Positions 17,642-26,549 are shown, counted from the stretch's first letter. The stretch: DNA of 64,000 nucleotides from Pelomonas sp. Root405 (GCF_001425165.1 NZ_LMDU01000001.1:404075-468074); one strand, 5' to 3'. Notes: generated from the sequence alone by a model not told the origin. Numbers and translations: made by a program.

Positions 17642-18268
17642 ATGACCCTCAAGCTGTACCGCCATGCCCTGTCAGGGCATGCCCACCGCGCGGAACTGGC
17701 GTTGTCCCTGCTGGGCCTGCCGCATGAACTCGTCGACATCGACTTCGCCACCCGCGCGCACAAGACACCCGAGTTCATCGCCCGCCATCCGTTCGGCCAG
17801 CTGCCGCTGCTGGAGGACGACGGCCACTTTGTCTGGGACAGCACGGCCATCCTCGTCTACCTGGCCAGCAAGTACGACGCCGCCGGCCGCTGGCTGCCGC
17901 AGGACGCCGCCGGCCGGGCGGCGGTGCAGGCCTGGCTGTCGGTGGCTTCCGGCCCCATCGCCTTCGGCCCGGCGGCGGCTCGCCTGGTCACCGTGTTCGG
18001 CGCGCGCCTCGATGCCGACGAGGTCATCGGCCGTGCCCATGGCTTGTTCAAGGTGATGGAGGGCGAGCTGTCGAAGCGGTCCTTCCTTGTCGGCGATCAC
18101 GCGACGCTGGCCGACATCGCCGGCTACAGCTACATCGTCAATGCGCCCGAGGGCAATGTCGATCTGGCGCCGTACCCCGCGCTGCGTTCCTGGCTGGCCC
18201 GCATCGAGGCGCTACCGGGCTTCGTGCCTTTCAAGACCACTGCCGCCGGCCTGCGCGCCGCAGCCTGA
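17642..18268 (+). CDS. Glutathione S-transferase family protein
   Basis: The 208-residue protein has an N-terminal thioredoxin-like domain ([44 protein letters not shown]) and an all-alpha C-terminal domain with the N-capping motif [17 protein letters not shown]. These are glutathione transferase landmarks; the substrate is unknown. It precedes the PNPOx-like gene by eight bases, so the two form an operon, possibly for detoxification. The start ATG follows AAGGAG five bases upstream. Confidence 0.93.
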   Translation: MTLKLYRHALSGHAHRAELALSLLGLPHELVDIDFATRAHKTPEFIARHPFGQLPLLEDDGHFVWDSTAILVYLASKYDAAGRWLPQDAAGRAAVQAWLSVASGPIAFGPAAARLVTVFGARLDADEVIGRAHGLFKVMEGELSKRSFLVGDHATLADIAGYSYIVNAPEGNVDLAPYPALRSWLARIEALPGFVPFKTTAAGLRAAA

Positions 18269-18276
18269 GGTCTGCC

Positions 18277-19194
18277 ATGAATGCACAGACCTTCCATGCC
18301 GGCGAGGTCGCCGTGCAGGCGCGCCTGGGCGTCGCCGAGCGCATGGCCGAGATCGGTCCGCGGGTCGTGCGCGACCACATGCCCGAGCAGCACCAGCGCT
18401 TCTACGAGCAACTGCCCTTCATGCTGGCCGGCAGCGTGGACCCCGCAGGCCGGCCCTGGGCCACGCTGCTGGTCGGGCCGCCGGGCTTTGTGCAGGCGCC
18501 GGATGCCTCACATCTGACTTTCGCTGCCATGCCCATCCCTGGTGATCCGGCCGCGGCCGGCATGACGCCGGGCGCGTCGCTCGGGCTGCTGGGCATCGAG
18601 CTGCACACGCGCCGACGCAACCGCGTCAACGGCAAGCTGGTGGCGGTCGAGGCTTCAGGCTTGCGGCTGCAGGTCGAGCAGACGGTGGGCAATTGCCCGC
18701 AATACATCCAGGGCCGCGAGGTCGACTGGGTGCGCGATGCGGCCGACACGCGGCCGCGTGCCATCGAGCGCATGACGGAACTGGGCGACGACGCGGCCTG
18801 GCTGATCGCCGCCGCCGACACGGTGTTCGTCGCCACGCATGCGGGCGGCGCCGGCGCGGATGTGTCTCACCGGGGCGGCCCCGCCGGCTTCGTCATGCAG
18901 GAGGACGAACGGACGCTGCTGGTGCCCGACTACTCGGGCAACCGCATGTTCATGACGTTAGGCAACCTGCAGATCGATGGGCGCGCCGGCCTGCTCTTCA
19001 TCGACTTCGAGCGCGGCGACCTGCTGACGCTGACGGGGCGGGCGGAGATCGTCTGGGATGGCCCGGAGCTGGCAGCACTCGACGACGCGGAGCGAGCCTG
19101 GCGCTTCCAGCTCGACGAGGGGTATTGGTTGCGCGATGTCCTGCCGCTGCGCTGGCGTTTCCGCGACTGGGCGCGGGAGAACCTGCCGGCTTAA
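18277..19194 (+). CDS. Pyridoxamine 5'-phosphate oxidase-like flavoprotein
   Basis: The 305-residue protein contains two split-barrel half domains: MLAGSVDPAGRPWATLLVG near residue 50-70 and LLVPDYSGNRMFMTLGNLQ near 210-230, with NCPQYIQGR between. This is the layout of FMN-binding PNPOx-like proteins that are often fused or linked to ferredoxin-reductase or GST genes. The reaction is unknown. It lies eight bases after the GST gene and its stop overlaps that of a convergent LysR gene by four bases. Confidence 0.85.
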   Translation: MNAQTFHAGEVAVQARLGVAERMAEIGPRVVRDHMPEQHQRFYEQLPFMLAGSVDPAGRPWATLLVGPPGFVQAPDASHLTFAAMPIPGDPAAAGMTPGASLGLLGIELHTRRRNRVNGKLVAVEASGLRLQVEQTVGNCPQYIQGREVDWVRDAADTRPRAIERMTELGDDAAWLIAAADTVFVATHAGGAGADVSHRGGPAGFVMQEDERTLLVPDYSGNRMFMTLGNLQIDGRAGLLFIDFERGDLLTLTGRAEIVWDGPELAALDDAERAWRFQLDEGYWLRDVLPLRWRFRDWARENLPA

Positions 19195-20090
19195 CGCAAG
19201 GCCGGATTCGCGCGCAAGCTGTCCACCGCCAGGTCGATGAAGGCGCGCAGCTTCTGCGTCATGTGCCGCCCCTCGTGGTGCACGATGTGGACGGGGACAG
19301 GCGGCAACTCGAAGCTCTCCAGCACCGGCAGCAGCTCGCCACGCGCCAGTGCATCGGCGGCCTGGTAGCTGAGCAGGCGCACGATGCCAAGCCCCGCCAG
19401 CGCGAACGAGCGGGCGGCATCGTTGGTCGTCGTGCGCAGCCGTGGCCGGATGCGCTGCACCAGCGGCCGGCCGCCTTCGGCAAAGCGCCATTCCGGGTAG
19501 GGCGCCACCTGGGTGGGATGGATCAGCGTGTGCCCGGACAGATCCTCGGGCCGCTGCGGTCGGCCATGCTGGGCGATGTAGCTGGGCGAGGCCAGCAGCA
19601 TGCGCCGCACCTGGCCAACGCCGATGGCACGCAGCGCGGAGTCGGGCAGCTCGCCGATGCGCACGGCCACGTCCAGGCCCTCGTCGACCAGGTTGACGAC
19701 GCGGTCGACGAAGACGCATTGCGCGTCGACGTCCGGGTAGCGCTGCAGATAGTCCGTGACGATGGGCGTCACATGCAGGTTGCCGAACAGCACCGGCGCC
19801 GTCACGCTGAGCAAGCCCTTGAACTGGCTGCGGCTGCCACTGGTGGCGGCCTCCGAGTCGCCCACGTCGGCCAGGATGCGCCGGCAGTCCTCGGCATAGC
19901 GGGCGCCGGCCTCGGTCAGGCGCACCGCGCGGGTCGTGCGCGTCAGCAGCCGCACGCCGAGGCGCGCCTCCAGCTCGGCCACGGCGCGCGTGACGACCGG
20001 GGCGGACAGGTCCAGCTTGCGCGCCGCCGCCGCGAAGCCGCCGCTGTCGACGACGGCGACGAAGACCTCCATGGCCTGCAGGCGGTCCAT
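19191..20090 (-). CDS. LysR family transcriptional regulator
   Basis: This 299-residue LysR protein starts MDRLQAMEVFVAVVDSGGF and has the recognition helix SAPVVTRAVAELEARLG and the LLTRTTRAVRLTEAG wing, followed by a substrate-binding-like domain. It begins only four bases after the pirin stop codon, so it is the third gene of an azoR-pirin-lysR transcript and may feed back on it. Its target could equally be the GST/PNPOx pair on the other side. Confidence 0.92.
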   Translation of the reverse strand: MDRLQAMEVFVAVVDSGGFAAAARKLDLSAPVVTRAVAELEARLGVRLLTRTTRAVRLTEAGARYAEDCRRILADVGDSEAATSGSRSQFKGLLSVTAPVLFGNLHVTPIVTDYLQRYPDVDAQCVFVDRVVNLVDEGLDVAVRIGELPDSALRAIGVGQVRRMLLASPSYIAQHGRPQRPEDLSGHTLIHPTQVAPYPEWRFAEGGRPLVQRIRPRLRTTTNDAARSFALAGLGIVRLLSYQAADALARGELLPVLESFELPPVPVHIVHHEGRHMTQKLRAFIDLAVDSLRANPALR

Positions 20091-20094
20091 TCGA

Positions 20095-20964
20095 TCAGGC
20101 CAGCCTGCCAGCCTGGAAGTCGCGCACCGCCTGCACCAGCTCGGCCTCGGTGTTCATGACGAAGGGCCCGTACTGCGCGATGGGCTCGCCCAGCGGCTTA
20201 CCGGCGATCAGCAGTGCGCGGGTCGGCTTGTCGCTGGCCTGCAGGCGCACGCCGTCGCTGCCGGGTGTGTTGGCAAGGATGGCCATGCGTCCCTCGGGCT
20301 GCTGGCAACCGCTGTCGAACTTCAACGCGCCTTCGTACACGTAGACGAAGGCGTTGAACTCGGGCGGCAGCGGCTGCTCGAAGCGGGCACCGGGCGCGAA
20401 GTGCAGGTCGAGGTAAAGCGGCTCGGTGCTGTCGCGCTGCACGGCGCCGGTCACACCATGGCTGGTGCCGGCAATGACACGCGTCTTCACGCCATCGCGC
20501 TCGAACTCCGGCACCTCGTGGCTGGCCACGTCGCGGTACCACGGGTCGCGCAGCTTGTCCTTGGCCGGCAGGTTGAGCCAGAGCTGGAAGCCGGCCATGC
20601 GGCCTTCGTTCTGCTCGGGCGTCTCGCTGTGGATGACGCCGCGACCGGCGGTCATCCACTGCACGCCGCCGTCGCTGATCAGGCCTTCGTTACCGGCCGA
20701 GTCGCGGTGGCGCATGCGGCCGGCGAGCATGTAGGTGATGGTCTCGAAGCCGCGGTGCGGATGGTCGGGAAAGCCGGCGATGTAGTCGTCGGGGTTGTCC
20801 GTGCCGAAGGCGTCGAGCATGAGGAAGGGGTCCAGCCGGCGCTGCAGGTTGTTCGTCAGCACGCGGTTGAGCTTGACGCCGGCACCGTCGCTGGTCGGCT
20901 GACCGGCGACCAGGCGCTCGACTTCGCGAGGCTGGTTCAACAGGGTGGGGGCGACGGTGCTCAT
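20095..20964 (-). CDS. Pirin family protein
   Basis: The 289-residue bicupin protein shows pirin marks: LDPFLMLDAFG, FPDHPHRGFETITYMLAGRM (metal-binding His pair and Glu), GGVQWMTAGRGVIHSE, and a C-terminal cupin ending FGPFVMNTEAEL-like. Bacterial pirins include quercetin 2,3-dioxygenases and iron-binding regulators. It follows the azoreductase gene by nine bases. Co-location with azoR suggests response to quinones or aromatic electrophiles, which is inference. Confidence 0.94.
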   Translation of the reverse strand: MSTVAPTLLNQPREVERLVAGQPTSDGAGVKLNRVLTNNLQRRLDPFLMLDAFGTDNPDDYIAGFPDHPHRGFETITYMLAGRMRHRDSAGNEGLISDGGVQWMTAGRGVIHSETPEQNEGRMAGFQLWLNLPAKDKLRDPWYRDVASHEVPEFERDGVKTRVIAGTSHGVTGAVQRDSTEPLYLDLHFAPGARFEQPLPPEFNAFVYVYEGALKFDSGCQQPEGRMAILANTPGSDGVRLQASDKPTRALLIAGKPLGEPIAQYGPFVMNTEAELVQAVRDFQAGRLA

Positions 20965-20973
20965 GGCGATTCC

Positions 20974-21579
20974 TTAAGCGGCGAGCAGTTGAGTAATTTG
21001 CGAACGGGCGTTGGCCAAGCCTTGTTCGGCCGCGAAGGCCATGCCTTCAGCGTAGACGAACTCGACGTCGGTCATGCCCAGGAAGGCCAGCACGGTGCGC
21101 AGATAGGGCGTCATCTGGTCGCTGGGCTGGTCACGGTGGATGCCGCCGCGGCTGGTGACGATGAACACCTTCTTGCCGGTCACCAGGCCGACCGGCCCCT
21201 TCTCGGTGTACTTGAAGGTGACGCCGGCGCGGGCCACCGCGTCGATCCAGTTCTTGAACTGCGCCGTGACGTTGAAGTTGTACATCGGTACGCCGATGAC
21301 GACGGTGTCGGCGGCCTGCAGCTCGGCGATCAGCGCATCGTCCAGCGCCACGCGGGCGGCCTGTTCGGGGCTGCGCTGGTCGGCCGGCGTGAAGAGGGCG
21401 CCGAGCGCCACTTCGTCGAGCACGGGCTGCGGCGTCAGCGTCAGGTCGCGCACGGTGACGGTGGCGGCTGGGTTGCCAGCGCGCAGGCCGGCGGTCAGTT
21501 CATTGGCCAGCCGGGTAGAGACCGAACCTTGGTCGTCGGTGGCACGGCGGGCGCTGGCGTTGATTTGCAGGATGTTCAT
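20974..21579 (-). CDS. azoR: FMN-dependent NADH-azoreductase/quinone reductase
   Basis: The 201-residue protein has a flavodoxin-like fold with ILQINASAR at the N-terminus (phosphate-binding loop), the family signature [18 protein letters not shown] near 95-115 and VTSRGGIH. AzoR enzymes reduce azo dyes and quinones with NADH through FMN and protect against thiol-specific stress. The start was set at the ATG before MNILQINAS. It is first of a three-gene minus-strand unit and divergent from a LysR gene. Confidence 0.94.
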   Translation of the reverse strand: MNILQINASARRATDDQGSVSTRLANELTAGLRAGNPAATVTVRDLTLTPQPVLDEVALGALFTPADQRSPEQAARVALDDALIAELQAADTVVIGVPMYNFNVTAQFKNWIDAVARAGVTFKYTEKGPVGLVTGKKVFIVTSRGGIHRDQPSDQMTPYLRTVLAFLGMTDVEFVYAEGMAFAAEQGLANARSQITQLLAA

Positions 21580-21680
21580 TCGGGGCTCCGGGTAGCGGGT
21601 TGCGATGGAATGAACTCTAGGCAGTGGCAATCAACTGCAGAAGTCGTCGATTTGCATAAGATTGTTCCGTCAATGGATCA

Positions 21681-22607
21681 ATGGGGCCAAAAGTGGAATC
21701 CGACGCCGACGACCTGCTGCTGTTTGCCCGTGTGATGGACGCCGGCAGCTTCAGCCGCGCCGCTGAGCGCGTGCACTGGCCCAAGAGCACCGTGTCACGG
21801 CGCATTGCGGCGCTGGAAACCCGGCTGGGCGAGAAGCTGTTGCAGCGCACGACGCGCAAGTTGACGCTGACGGACTTCGGCGCCGGCGTGCTGGAACATG
21901 CGCGGGCCGTGGCGGCCGAAGTGGACGGCGCGCTGGCGCTGGCGTTGCATCGGCAGCAAAAGCCGAGCGGGCGGCTGCGCGTGAGCATGCCGGCGGACTT
22001 TGCCGAGCGCGTGGCCGCGGGCATGCTGGCCGAGTTCGCGCTGAACTATCCGGAAGTGCAGCTGGAGCTGGACCTGACGCCACGGCGCGTGGACCTGATC
22101 GGCGAGGGTTTCGACCTCGCCATCCGAATGGGCCAGCTCGGCGAGGACAGCCAGCTCGCCGCGCGCCGGCTGGCGACGACGCATTGGGGCCTGTACGCCT
22201 CGCCTGGCTACCTGGAACGGGTCGGCGAGCCGCTGCTGCCCCAGGCGCTCGACAACATGCATGCGCTGATGCTGCTGACGCGCACCGGCGAGCCGGTGCC
22301 CTGGCAGCTGCAGCGCGATGGCGCCGAGCCGCACCTGGCCCGACCGGCGCAGCGCACGCTGGCCAACTCGCCCAGCCTGCTGGCGCAACTGGCACTCAGC
22401 GGCGTGGGCATTGCCGGCGTGGACCGCCTGCTGGTGCGCCATTCGGTCGAGCTGGGCACGCTGCAGCGCTTGCTGCCGGACTGGCACCTGCCCGGCTCGA
22501 TCTGCTGGGCCGTGTTCCCGGAGCGGCGGCTGATGCCGCTGCGCACCCGGGTGTTTCTGGAGGCGATGTCAGCCTTGCTGGACGCGTGCCCGGCGCCGGG
22601 CGCCTAG
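21681..22607 (+). CDS. LysR family transcriptional regulator, probably of azoR
   Basis: The 308-residue protein has DADDLLLFARVMDAGSFS and a recognition helix PKSTVSRRIAALETRLGEK, then LLQRTTRKLTLTDFG and a two-lobe effector domain. Divergent placement (101-base gap) from azoR is the classic setting for control of a quinone-inducible azoreductase. The gap holds a TTGATT / AATCGA-like dyad near 21630-21655. Its 3' end overlaps the convergent GDSL esterase gene by 39 bases. Confidence 0.92.
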   Translation: MGPKVESDADDLLLFARVMDAGSFSRAAERVHWPKSTVSRRIAALETRLGEKLLQRTTRKLTLTDFGAGVLEHARAVAAEVDGALALALHRQQKPSGRLRVSMPADFAERVAAGMLAEFALNYPEVQLELDLTPRRVDLIGEGFDLAIRMGQLGEDSQLAARRLATTHWGLYASPGYLERVGEPLLPQALDNMHALMLLTRTGEPVPWQLQRDGAEPHLARPAQRTLANSPSLLAQLALSGVGIAGVDRLLVRHSVELGTLQRLLPDWHLPGSICWAVFPERRLMPLRTRVFLEAMSALLDACPAPGA

Positions 22608-23603
22608 GACGATGACGGCCAGGCCGAGAGCCAGCATCGCGGCCGCACCGGGCTCGGGGACGGCCACGGCCAGCACGGCGTTGGCGAGCTGCTGGTGGGC
22701 CAGCGTCGTCGGATGGATGGCGTCCCAGAACAGCGCGGTGTCGAGGTCGCAGTTGTTGATCCCAGCTGCGCAGGCGTTGGTCCAGTTGCTGAAGGCAGGC
22801 GGATTGCCGAGTGCCACGGCCGCTTCGTTGGCCGCCACCGTGGCAGTCAGGAAGCTGAACATGTCGAAGCTCTTCACCCCGCTGCCGGCCAGCGCGCCTG
22901 CGAGGGCGGCATCCATGGCGAAGCTGAGTGCCGTGGCCTCGGCGCCGATGCCCATCGCATTGGCGAGCGGCGTGAGGCCGAAGTTGGGCGTGTTCATCAC
23001 CAGCACATGCTGGGCGCCGGCCAGCTTCAGGCTGGCCACGAGGCCGGCCATGTCGGCGGCGTAGTTGGCCACCGTGGCGCCGACGGTCGCGTTGGCGTCC
23101 GCCCCGGCAGCGATGGCCTCCAGCGCCACGCGCACGTTGTTGCCGCCACCAGCGACCACGTAGAGCGCATTCGGGTCGGCGATGTTGCCGGCGCCGTTGA
23201 GATAGATGTCGAGCTGCGTGCGCATGCTGAACGGGAAGCCCGGGATCTGCGGCACGTCACCGCCGTTCATGCCGGTCTGCGCGCCACCGAAGGCGAAGTT
23301 GGTGCCGCCGGCCACCGAGGGCAACAACGTGAGGCCCAGCGACTGCGCCAGGTACTGCGTCCAGACGGGCCCGTTGGAGTAGGTGCCGGCGCTGGAGGGC
23401 AGCTGGCTGTAGAAGGCATCGTTCGCCACGACGACGGTCGGCAGCGTGCCGCCGTAGGCGGGTGTCAGCAACAGCGCGTTGTTGCCGCTGTCCGAGAGGC
23501 TGTCGCCAAAGACGAACAGGCCGGAATAGGGGCCGGCCGAGGCCGACAAGGCGGCACAAAGACCAAAGCCCGCGAGCATGCGGGCGAGCAGACGGTAGGA
23601 CAT
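22569..23603 (-). CDS. GDSL esterase/lipase with PEP-CTERM tail
   Basis: The 344-residue exported protein has a signal peptide, then the SGNH/GDSL blocks: FVFGDSLSDSGNN (Ser nucleophile), GGTNFAFGGAQ (Gly), VVAGGGNN (Asn) and FWDAIHPTTLAHQ (Asp-His pair). The C-terminus is a PEP-CTERM signal: VPEPGAAAMLALGLAVIVLG followed by an Arg cluster. Such proteins are processed by an exosortase and released to the surface or matrix. The tail is encoded partly on the strand opposite the LysR 3' end. It is a single gene; the exosortase must be elsewhere. Confidence 0.92.
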   Translation of the reverse strand: MSYRLLARMLAGFGLCAALSASAGPYSGLFVFGDSLSDSGNNALLLTPAYGGTLPTVVVANDAFYSQLPSSAGTYSNGPVWTQYLAQSLGLTLLPSVAGGTNFAFGGAQTGMNGGDVPQIPGFPFSMRTQLDIYLNGAGNIADPNALYVVAGGGNNVRVALEAIAAGADANATVGATVANYAADMAGLVASLKLAGAQHVLVMNTPNFGLTPLANAMGIGAEATALSFAMDAALAGALAGSGVKSFDMFSFLTATVAANEAAVALGNPPAFSNWTNACAAGINNCDLDTALFWDAIHPTTLAHQQLANAVLAVAVPEPGAAAMLALGLAVIVLGARRRARVQQG

Positions 23604-23728
23604 GGGAACTCCCTGGTTTTGCCGCAGGACTTCTGGCGGCTCAGCAGAGCATCGATGGCCGCCATCGCGGCGTCAACCCGTGTACGCCCGAGCCTGAAAC
23701 AGGGCGCTTGCCGCCGCGTCCGCAGGCC

Positions 23729-24484
23729 TTATTCGGTGTCGTTCTTGAAGGCGACTTCGACGGCCGCCTCGCGGGACTTGCGCAGCGGCGCGAAACGCCA
23801 TTGGCGCACGGCGTCGACGGCGGCATTGCCCAGGCGGGAATGGGTGGCCTTGATGACCGAGGCCTGCTGCACCGAGCCGTCGGTGCCGACCGTGAACTGC
23901 ACCTGCGCGAAGCCGTTGCGGAACGTGCCCTGCTGCAACTGGCGCGGCAACGTCGGGTCGACCTTGGAGACGAGTTTCAGCGGCTCCTCGCGTTCCTCCG
24001 GCGCCTGCGGCTCAGGTTGGGCGGGCGGCTGCGCCACCTGTGCGGCGGCGGCCATCGGTGCGGCCGGTGCGGGCGTGGGCGCGGCGGCGGCGAGCACCAC
24101 GGGCGTGCGATCAAGTTCGGGTTCAGGTGCCGGCTGGGCGGCCAATGTGACCGGCGCCGGCGCAGCGGCGACCGTGGCTGCCACAGGAGGGGCACTCGGT
24201 TCGGATGCCGGCGCAGGCCGCGGCGCGGCAGCCACCGGTGCGGCAGCTTTCTTGGGCGCAGGAGCAGGTGCAGGTGCTGCTGCAGGGGCCGGCGGCTTGC
24301 GGTTGGCGCCCTTGTCCGCGTTCAGCTTGATCCAGTGGAAAACCGCGTCGGCGGCCTTCTGCGCGCGCTCAAGATCCGGCTTGGGCGGGTCTTGTTGGGC
24401 GCGGGCCGGTTGGGCCAGCAACAGCAGTGCTCCCGCAATGGCGGGCAGGGCAAGCGCCAAAGAGGGGCGCGGTCCAAGTGTCAT
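23729..24484 (-). CDS. TonB-like protein with C-terminal TonB domain
   Basis: The 251-residue protein has an N-terminal hydrophobic segment (LALALPAIAGALLLLAQPARA) that looks like a cleavable signal rather than the usual TonB anchor, a long Pro/Ala-rich spacer (about residues 60-170) and a C-terminal TonB domain (VDPTLPRQLQQGTFRNGFAQ, FTVGTDGSVQQASVI, NAAVDAVRQWRFAP). No ExbB/ExbD genes are adjacent. Proteins of this form may act in protein-protein contacts in the periplasm rather than energy transfer. Confidence 0.85.
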   Translation of the reverse strand: MTLGPRPSLALALPAIAGALLLLAQPARAQQDPPKPDLERAQKAADAVFHWIKLNADKGANRKPPAPAAAPAPAPAPKKAAAPVAAAPRPAPASEPSAPPVAATVAAAPAPVTLAAQPAPEPELDRTPVVLAAAAPTPAPAAPMAAAAQVAQPPAQPEPQAPEEREEPLKLVSKVDPTLPRQLQQGTFRNGFAQVQFTVGTDGSVQQASVIKATHSRLGNAAVDAVRQWRFAPLRKSREAAVEVAFKNDTE

Positions 24485-24618
24485 GACAGCTCCACGAAGA
24501 CGATTCGGCCGGCGGCAGGAGACTGCAGCCAGCGCCGGACTCTAGTGAGGGTTACAAATGGCCGCAGCACGGTTTGTGCCGCTTCAGACGAAAAATTGCC
24601 GGTTCTGCCGACCAGGCG

Positions 24619-25035
24619 TCACGCTTTGCCGGCCAGGAGGGCGCGGCAGCGCTTCTCGTGCTGCTGGATCTCGGCCAGCGTCACCTCGATGTCGTGGCGC
24701 TGCTGCTCCAGCTGGTTGCGGTGCTGCGCCAGGATGGCCAGGAACGCCCGCAGTTGGGGCGCGGCGCTGGCTTGGCTGTCGTACATGTCGACCAGCTGCT
24801 TGATCTCCTGCAGCGGCAGCCCCAGGCGCTTGCCGCGTAGGGTCAGCTTCAGACGCGTGCGGTCGCGCGGCGTGTAGACGCGGTTGCGGCCCTTGCGGCC
24901 GGGCTCCAGCAGGCCCATGTCCTCGTAGAAGCGGATGGCGCGCGGGGTGATGTCGAACTCGGCCGCGAGCTCGGTGATGGTGAAGGTCGGCTGGGCGGCC
25001 TCGGTCGCGGCGGAGACAGACTTGCGGGAGGGCAT
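24619..25035 (-). CDS. MerR family regulator, LiuR-like
   Basis: The 138-residue protein has a MerR helix-turn-helix (FTITELAAEFDITPRAIRFY, EDMGLLEPGRKGRNRVYTPR) and a long dimerisation helix, with no metal-binding cysteines in the C-terminal part. This fits the LiuR group, which controls branched-chain amino acid and acyl-CoA breakdown. A TTG twelve bases upstream is an alternative start; ATG was preferred. It is divergent from the metallo-beta-lactamase fold gene with a perfect-looking operator between them. Confidence 0.9.
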   Translation of the reverse strand: MPSRKSVSAATEAAQPTFTITELAAEFDITPRAIRFYEDMGLLEPGRKGRNRVYTPRDRTRLKLTLRGKRLGLPLQEIKQLVDMYDSQASAAPQLRAFLAILAQHRNQLEQQRHDIEVTLAEIQQHEKRCRALLAGKA

Positions 25036-25047
25036 GGCTACACTCAA

Positions 25048-25062
25048 TTGACGTAAACGTCA
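25048..25062. promoter_or_regulatory. Palindromic operator, LiuR-like
   Basis: TGACGT and ACGTCA flank AA in the divergent gap, giving the dyad TTGACGTAAACGTCAG. The core TACG/CGTA pattern matches what is known of LiuR-type MerR sites (TTTACGTAAACGTAAA). It sits 13 bases before the regulator ATG and 25 before the hydrolase ATG, so one dimer could control both. Confidence 0.65.
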
Positions 25063-25086
25063 GTCTAAATCGAGCCGAGCAGCACC

Positions 25087-26145
25087 ATGGCCAACGCACG
25101 CGAATCCGAACTGCATTACCCCCTGGGTGACACCCTGCCCGGCCCCGGCGAGGCGCTGGACCTCGCGCCCGGCGTGCGATGGGTGCGCATGGGCCTGCCT
25201 TTTGCGCTGGATCACATCAACCTGTGGCTGCTGCGTGACCGCATCGACGGGCGAGAGGGCTGGACCATCGTCGACTGCGGCATCGCCAGTGACGAGACGC
25301 GCGCCAACTGGGAGACCGTGTTTGCCGAGCGCCTGGACGGCCTGCCGGTGCTGCGCGTCATCGCAACCCACTTCCACCCTGACCACCTCGGCCTTGGCCA
25401 CTGGCTGACCGAGAAGTGGAATTGCCGCTTGTGGATGAGCGCGACAGATTACAACCTCGCGCGCCTGGCCAGCGGTTCGACGGTAGGCATGGGCGGCGCC
25501 TCGGCGGCGGCCTTCTTCGGCAGCCATGGACTGACCGATCCCGATTCCCTGGAGAAGATCCGCGCCCGCGCCGACTACTACCCCAAGATGGTGCCGGCCG
25601 TGCCGTCCAGCTACCGGCGCCTGATGGACGGCAGCCAGATCGACATCGGTGGCAAGACCTGGCGCTGCATCGCCGGCTACGGCCATGCGCCCGAGCACAT
25701 CAGCCTGTTCTGCGCGGAAGCCAAGCTGCTGATCAGCGGCGACATGGTGCTGCCACGCATCTCGACCAATGTGTCGGTCGTCGACGTCGAGCCCGAGGCC
25801 GATCCGCTGACGCTCTATCTGAGCTCACTCGAGCGCTACCTCGACCTGCCCGACGACACGCTGGTGCTGCCCTCGCACGGCAAGCCCTTCACGGGTTTGC
25901 ATGCGCGCATCGACCAGTTGCAGGAGCACCACGTCGACCGCCTGGCCGAAGTCGTGGCAGCCTGCCGCGCAGCGCCGACCCATGCGGCCGGCCTGCTGTC
26001 GGTGCTGTTCAAGCGCAAGCTCGACCTGCACCAGACCACCTTCGCCATGGGTGAGGCGATTGCCCACCTGCATGCGCTGTGGCTGAAGGGAGAACTCCGG
26101 CGCGAGCTGGGCGCAGACGGCATCTACCGCTTCGCGCCGTCCTGA
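25087..26145 (+). CDS. Metallo-beta-lactamase fold hydrolase
   Basis: The 352-residue protein has the MBL metal motif THFHPDHLG (about residue 98-106), a further His in GYGHAPEHIS, Asp in ISGDMVLPRIS and a final His in LPSHGKPFTG. It has a C-terminal helical extension (LHQTTFAMGEAIAHLHALWLKG) seen in glyoxalase-II-like hydrolases linked to acyl-CoA genes. The likely substrate is a thioester, but this is inference from the LiuR-like regulator next to it. The ATG has a weak ribosome binding site. Confidence 0.9.
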   Translation: MANARESELHYPLGDTLPGPGEALDLAPGVRWVRMGLPFALDHINLWLLRDRIDGREGWTIVDCGIASDETRANWETVFAERLDGLPVLRVIATHFHPDHLGLGHWLTEKWNCRLWMSATDYNLARLASGSTVGMGGASAAAFFGSHGLTDPDSLEKIRARADYYPKMVPAVPSSYRRLMDGSQIDIGGKTWRCIAGYGHAPEHISLFCAEAKLLISGDMVLPRISTNVSVVDVEPEADPLTLYLSSLERYLDLPDDTLVLPSHGKPFTGLHARIDQLQEHHVDRLAEVVAACRAAPTHAAGLLSVLFKRKLDLHQTTFAMGEAIAHLHALWLKGELRRELGADGIYRFAPS

Positions 26146-26162
26146 ACCAATGCCAGAAAAGG

Positions 26163-26198
26163 AAAAGCCGCCGCGGGATCAGCCCGGCGGCGGCGTTT
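26163..26198. terminator. Hairpin terminator, stronger on the minus strand
   Basis: GCCGCCGCGGG pairs with CCCGGCGGCGGC around a 5-base loop with one mismatch. On the minus strand it is followed by TTTTCCTTTT; on the plus strand only GTTTCG follows. It starts 17 bases after the hydrolase stop. The minus-strand orientation suggests a minus-strand transcript ends here, whose only upstream gene is over 350 bases away. Confidence 0.7.
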
Positions 26199-26210
26199 CG
26201 GCCTTCTATC

Positions 26211-26549
26211 GGTACCCTTCTCTCCCTCTGTCCACCAGCTTCAAGCCGGCTTGGGGTACCTGTGGTGACAGCGTCGGAGCGAAGTGTTGCTGAACGTGTC
26301 TGCGTGCGGATGACACCGGCCGGGGAATATTCACACGCCATCGTCTTTCGGGCCGAGCGCCGGGCCGCTCCGAAGCCGGCCCACTTGGCGATGTGCTTGC
26401 GGCTCAATGCCGCAAGCATCGCCGTCCCCTCGGGGGCTGAGGCCGGACACATCGCGCCCAGTGGGCGGGATGTGCCTGCCGAAGAGCTGCGGCACTGCCG
26501 CAGCGCGGTCTGCAAGACCGACTGGGATGGCCCGCGTTCAGCGCGGCCA
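26211..26549. other. Gene-free hairpin-rich region, possible structured RNA
   Basis: The 419 bases between the hydrolase and the YgjP-like gene hold no convincing ORF but many strong stems: GGTACCC/GGGTACC (26211-26260) enclosing AAGCCGGCTT; a long-range pair TCGGAGCG/CGCTCCGA (about 26273 and 26366); a 15-bp bulged stem (26387-26423, loop TCAAT); CACATC..GCCC/GGGC..GATGTG (26448-26474); GCTGCGGC/GCCGCAGC around ACT (26486-26504); CGGTCT/AGACCG around GCA (26506-26520); and TGG-CCGCG/CGCGG-CCA (26528-26549). I compared it mentally with RNase P RNA, 6S RNA, tmRNA and SRP RNA and saw no conserved core of any of them. Strand is open; the downstream T-rich terminator favours minus. Confidence 0.5.
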
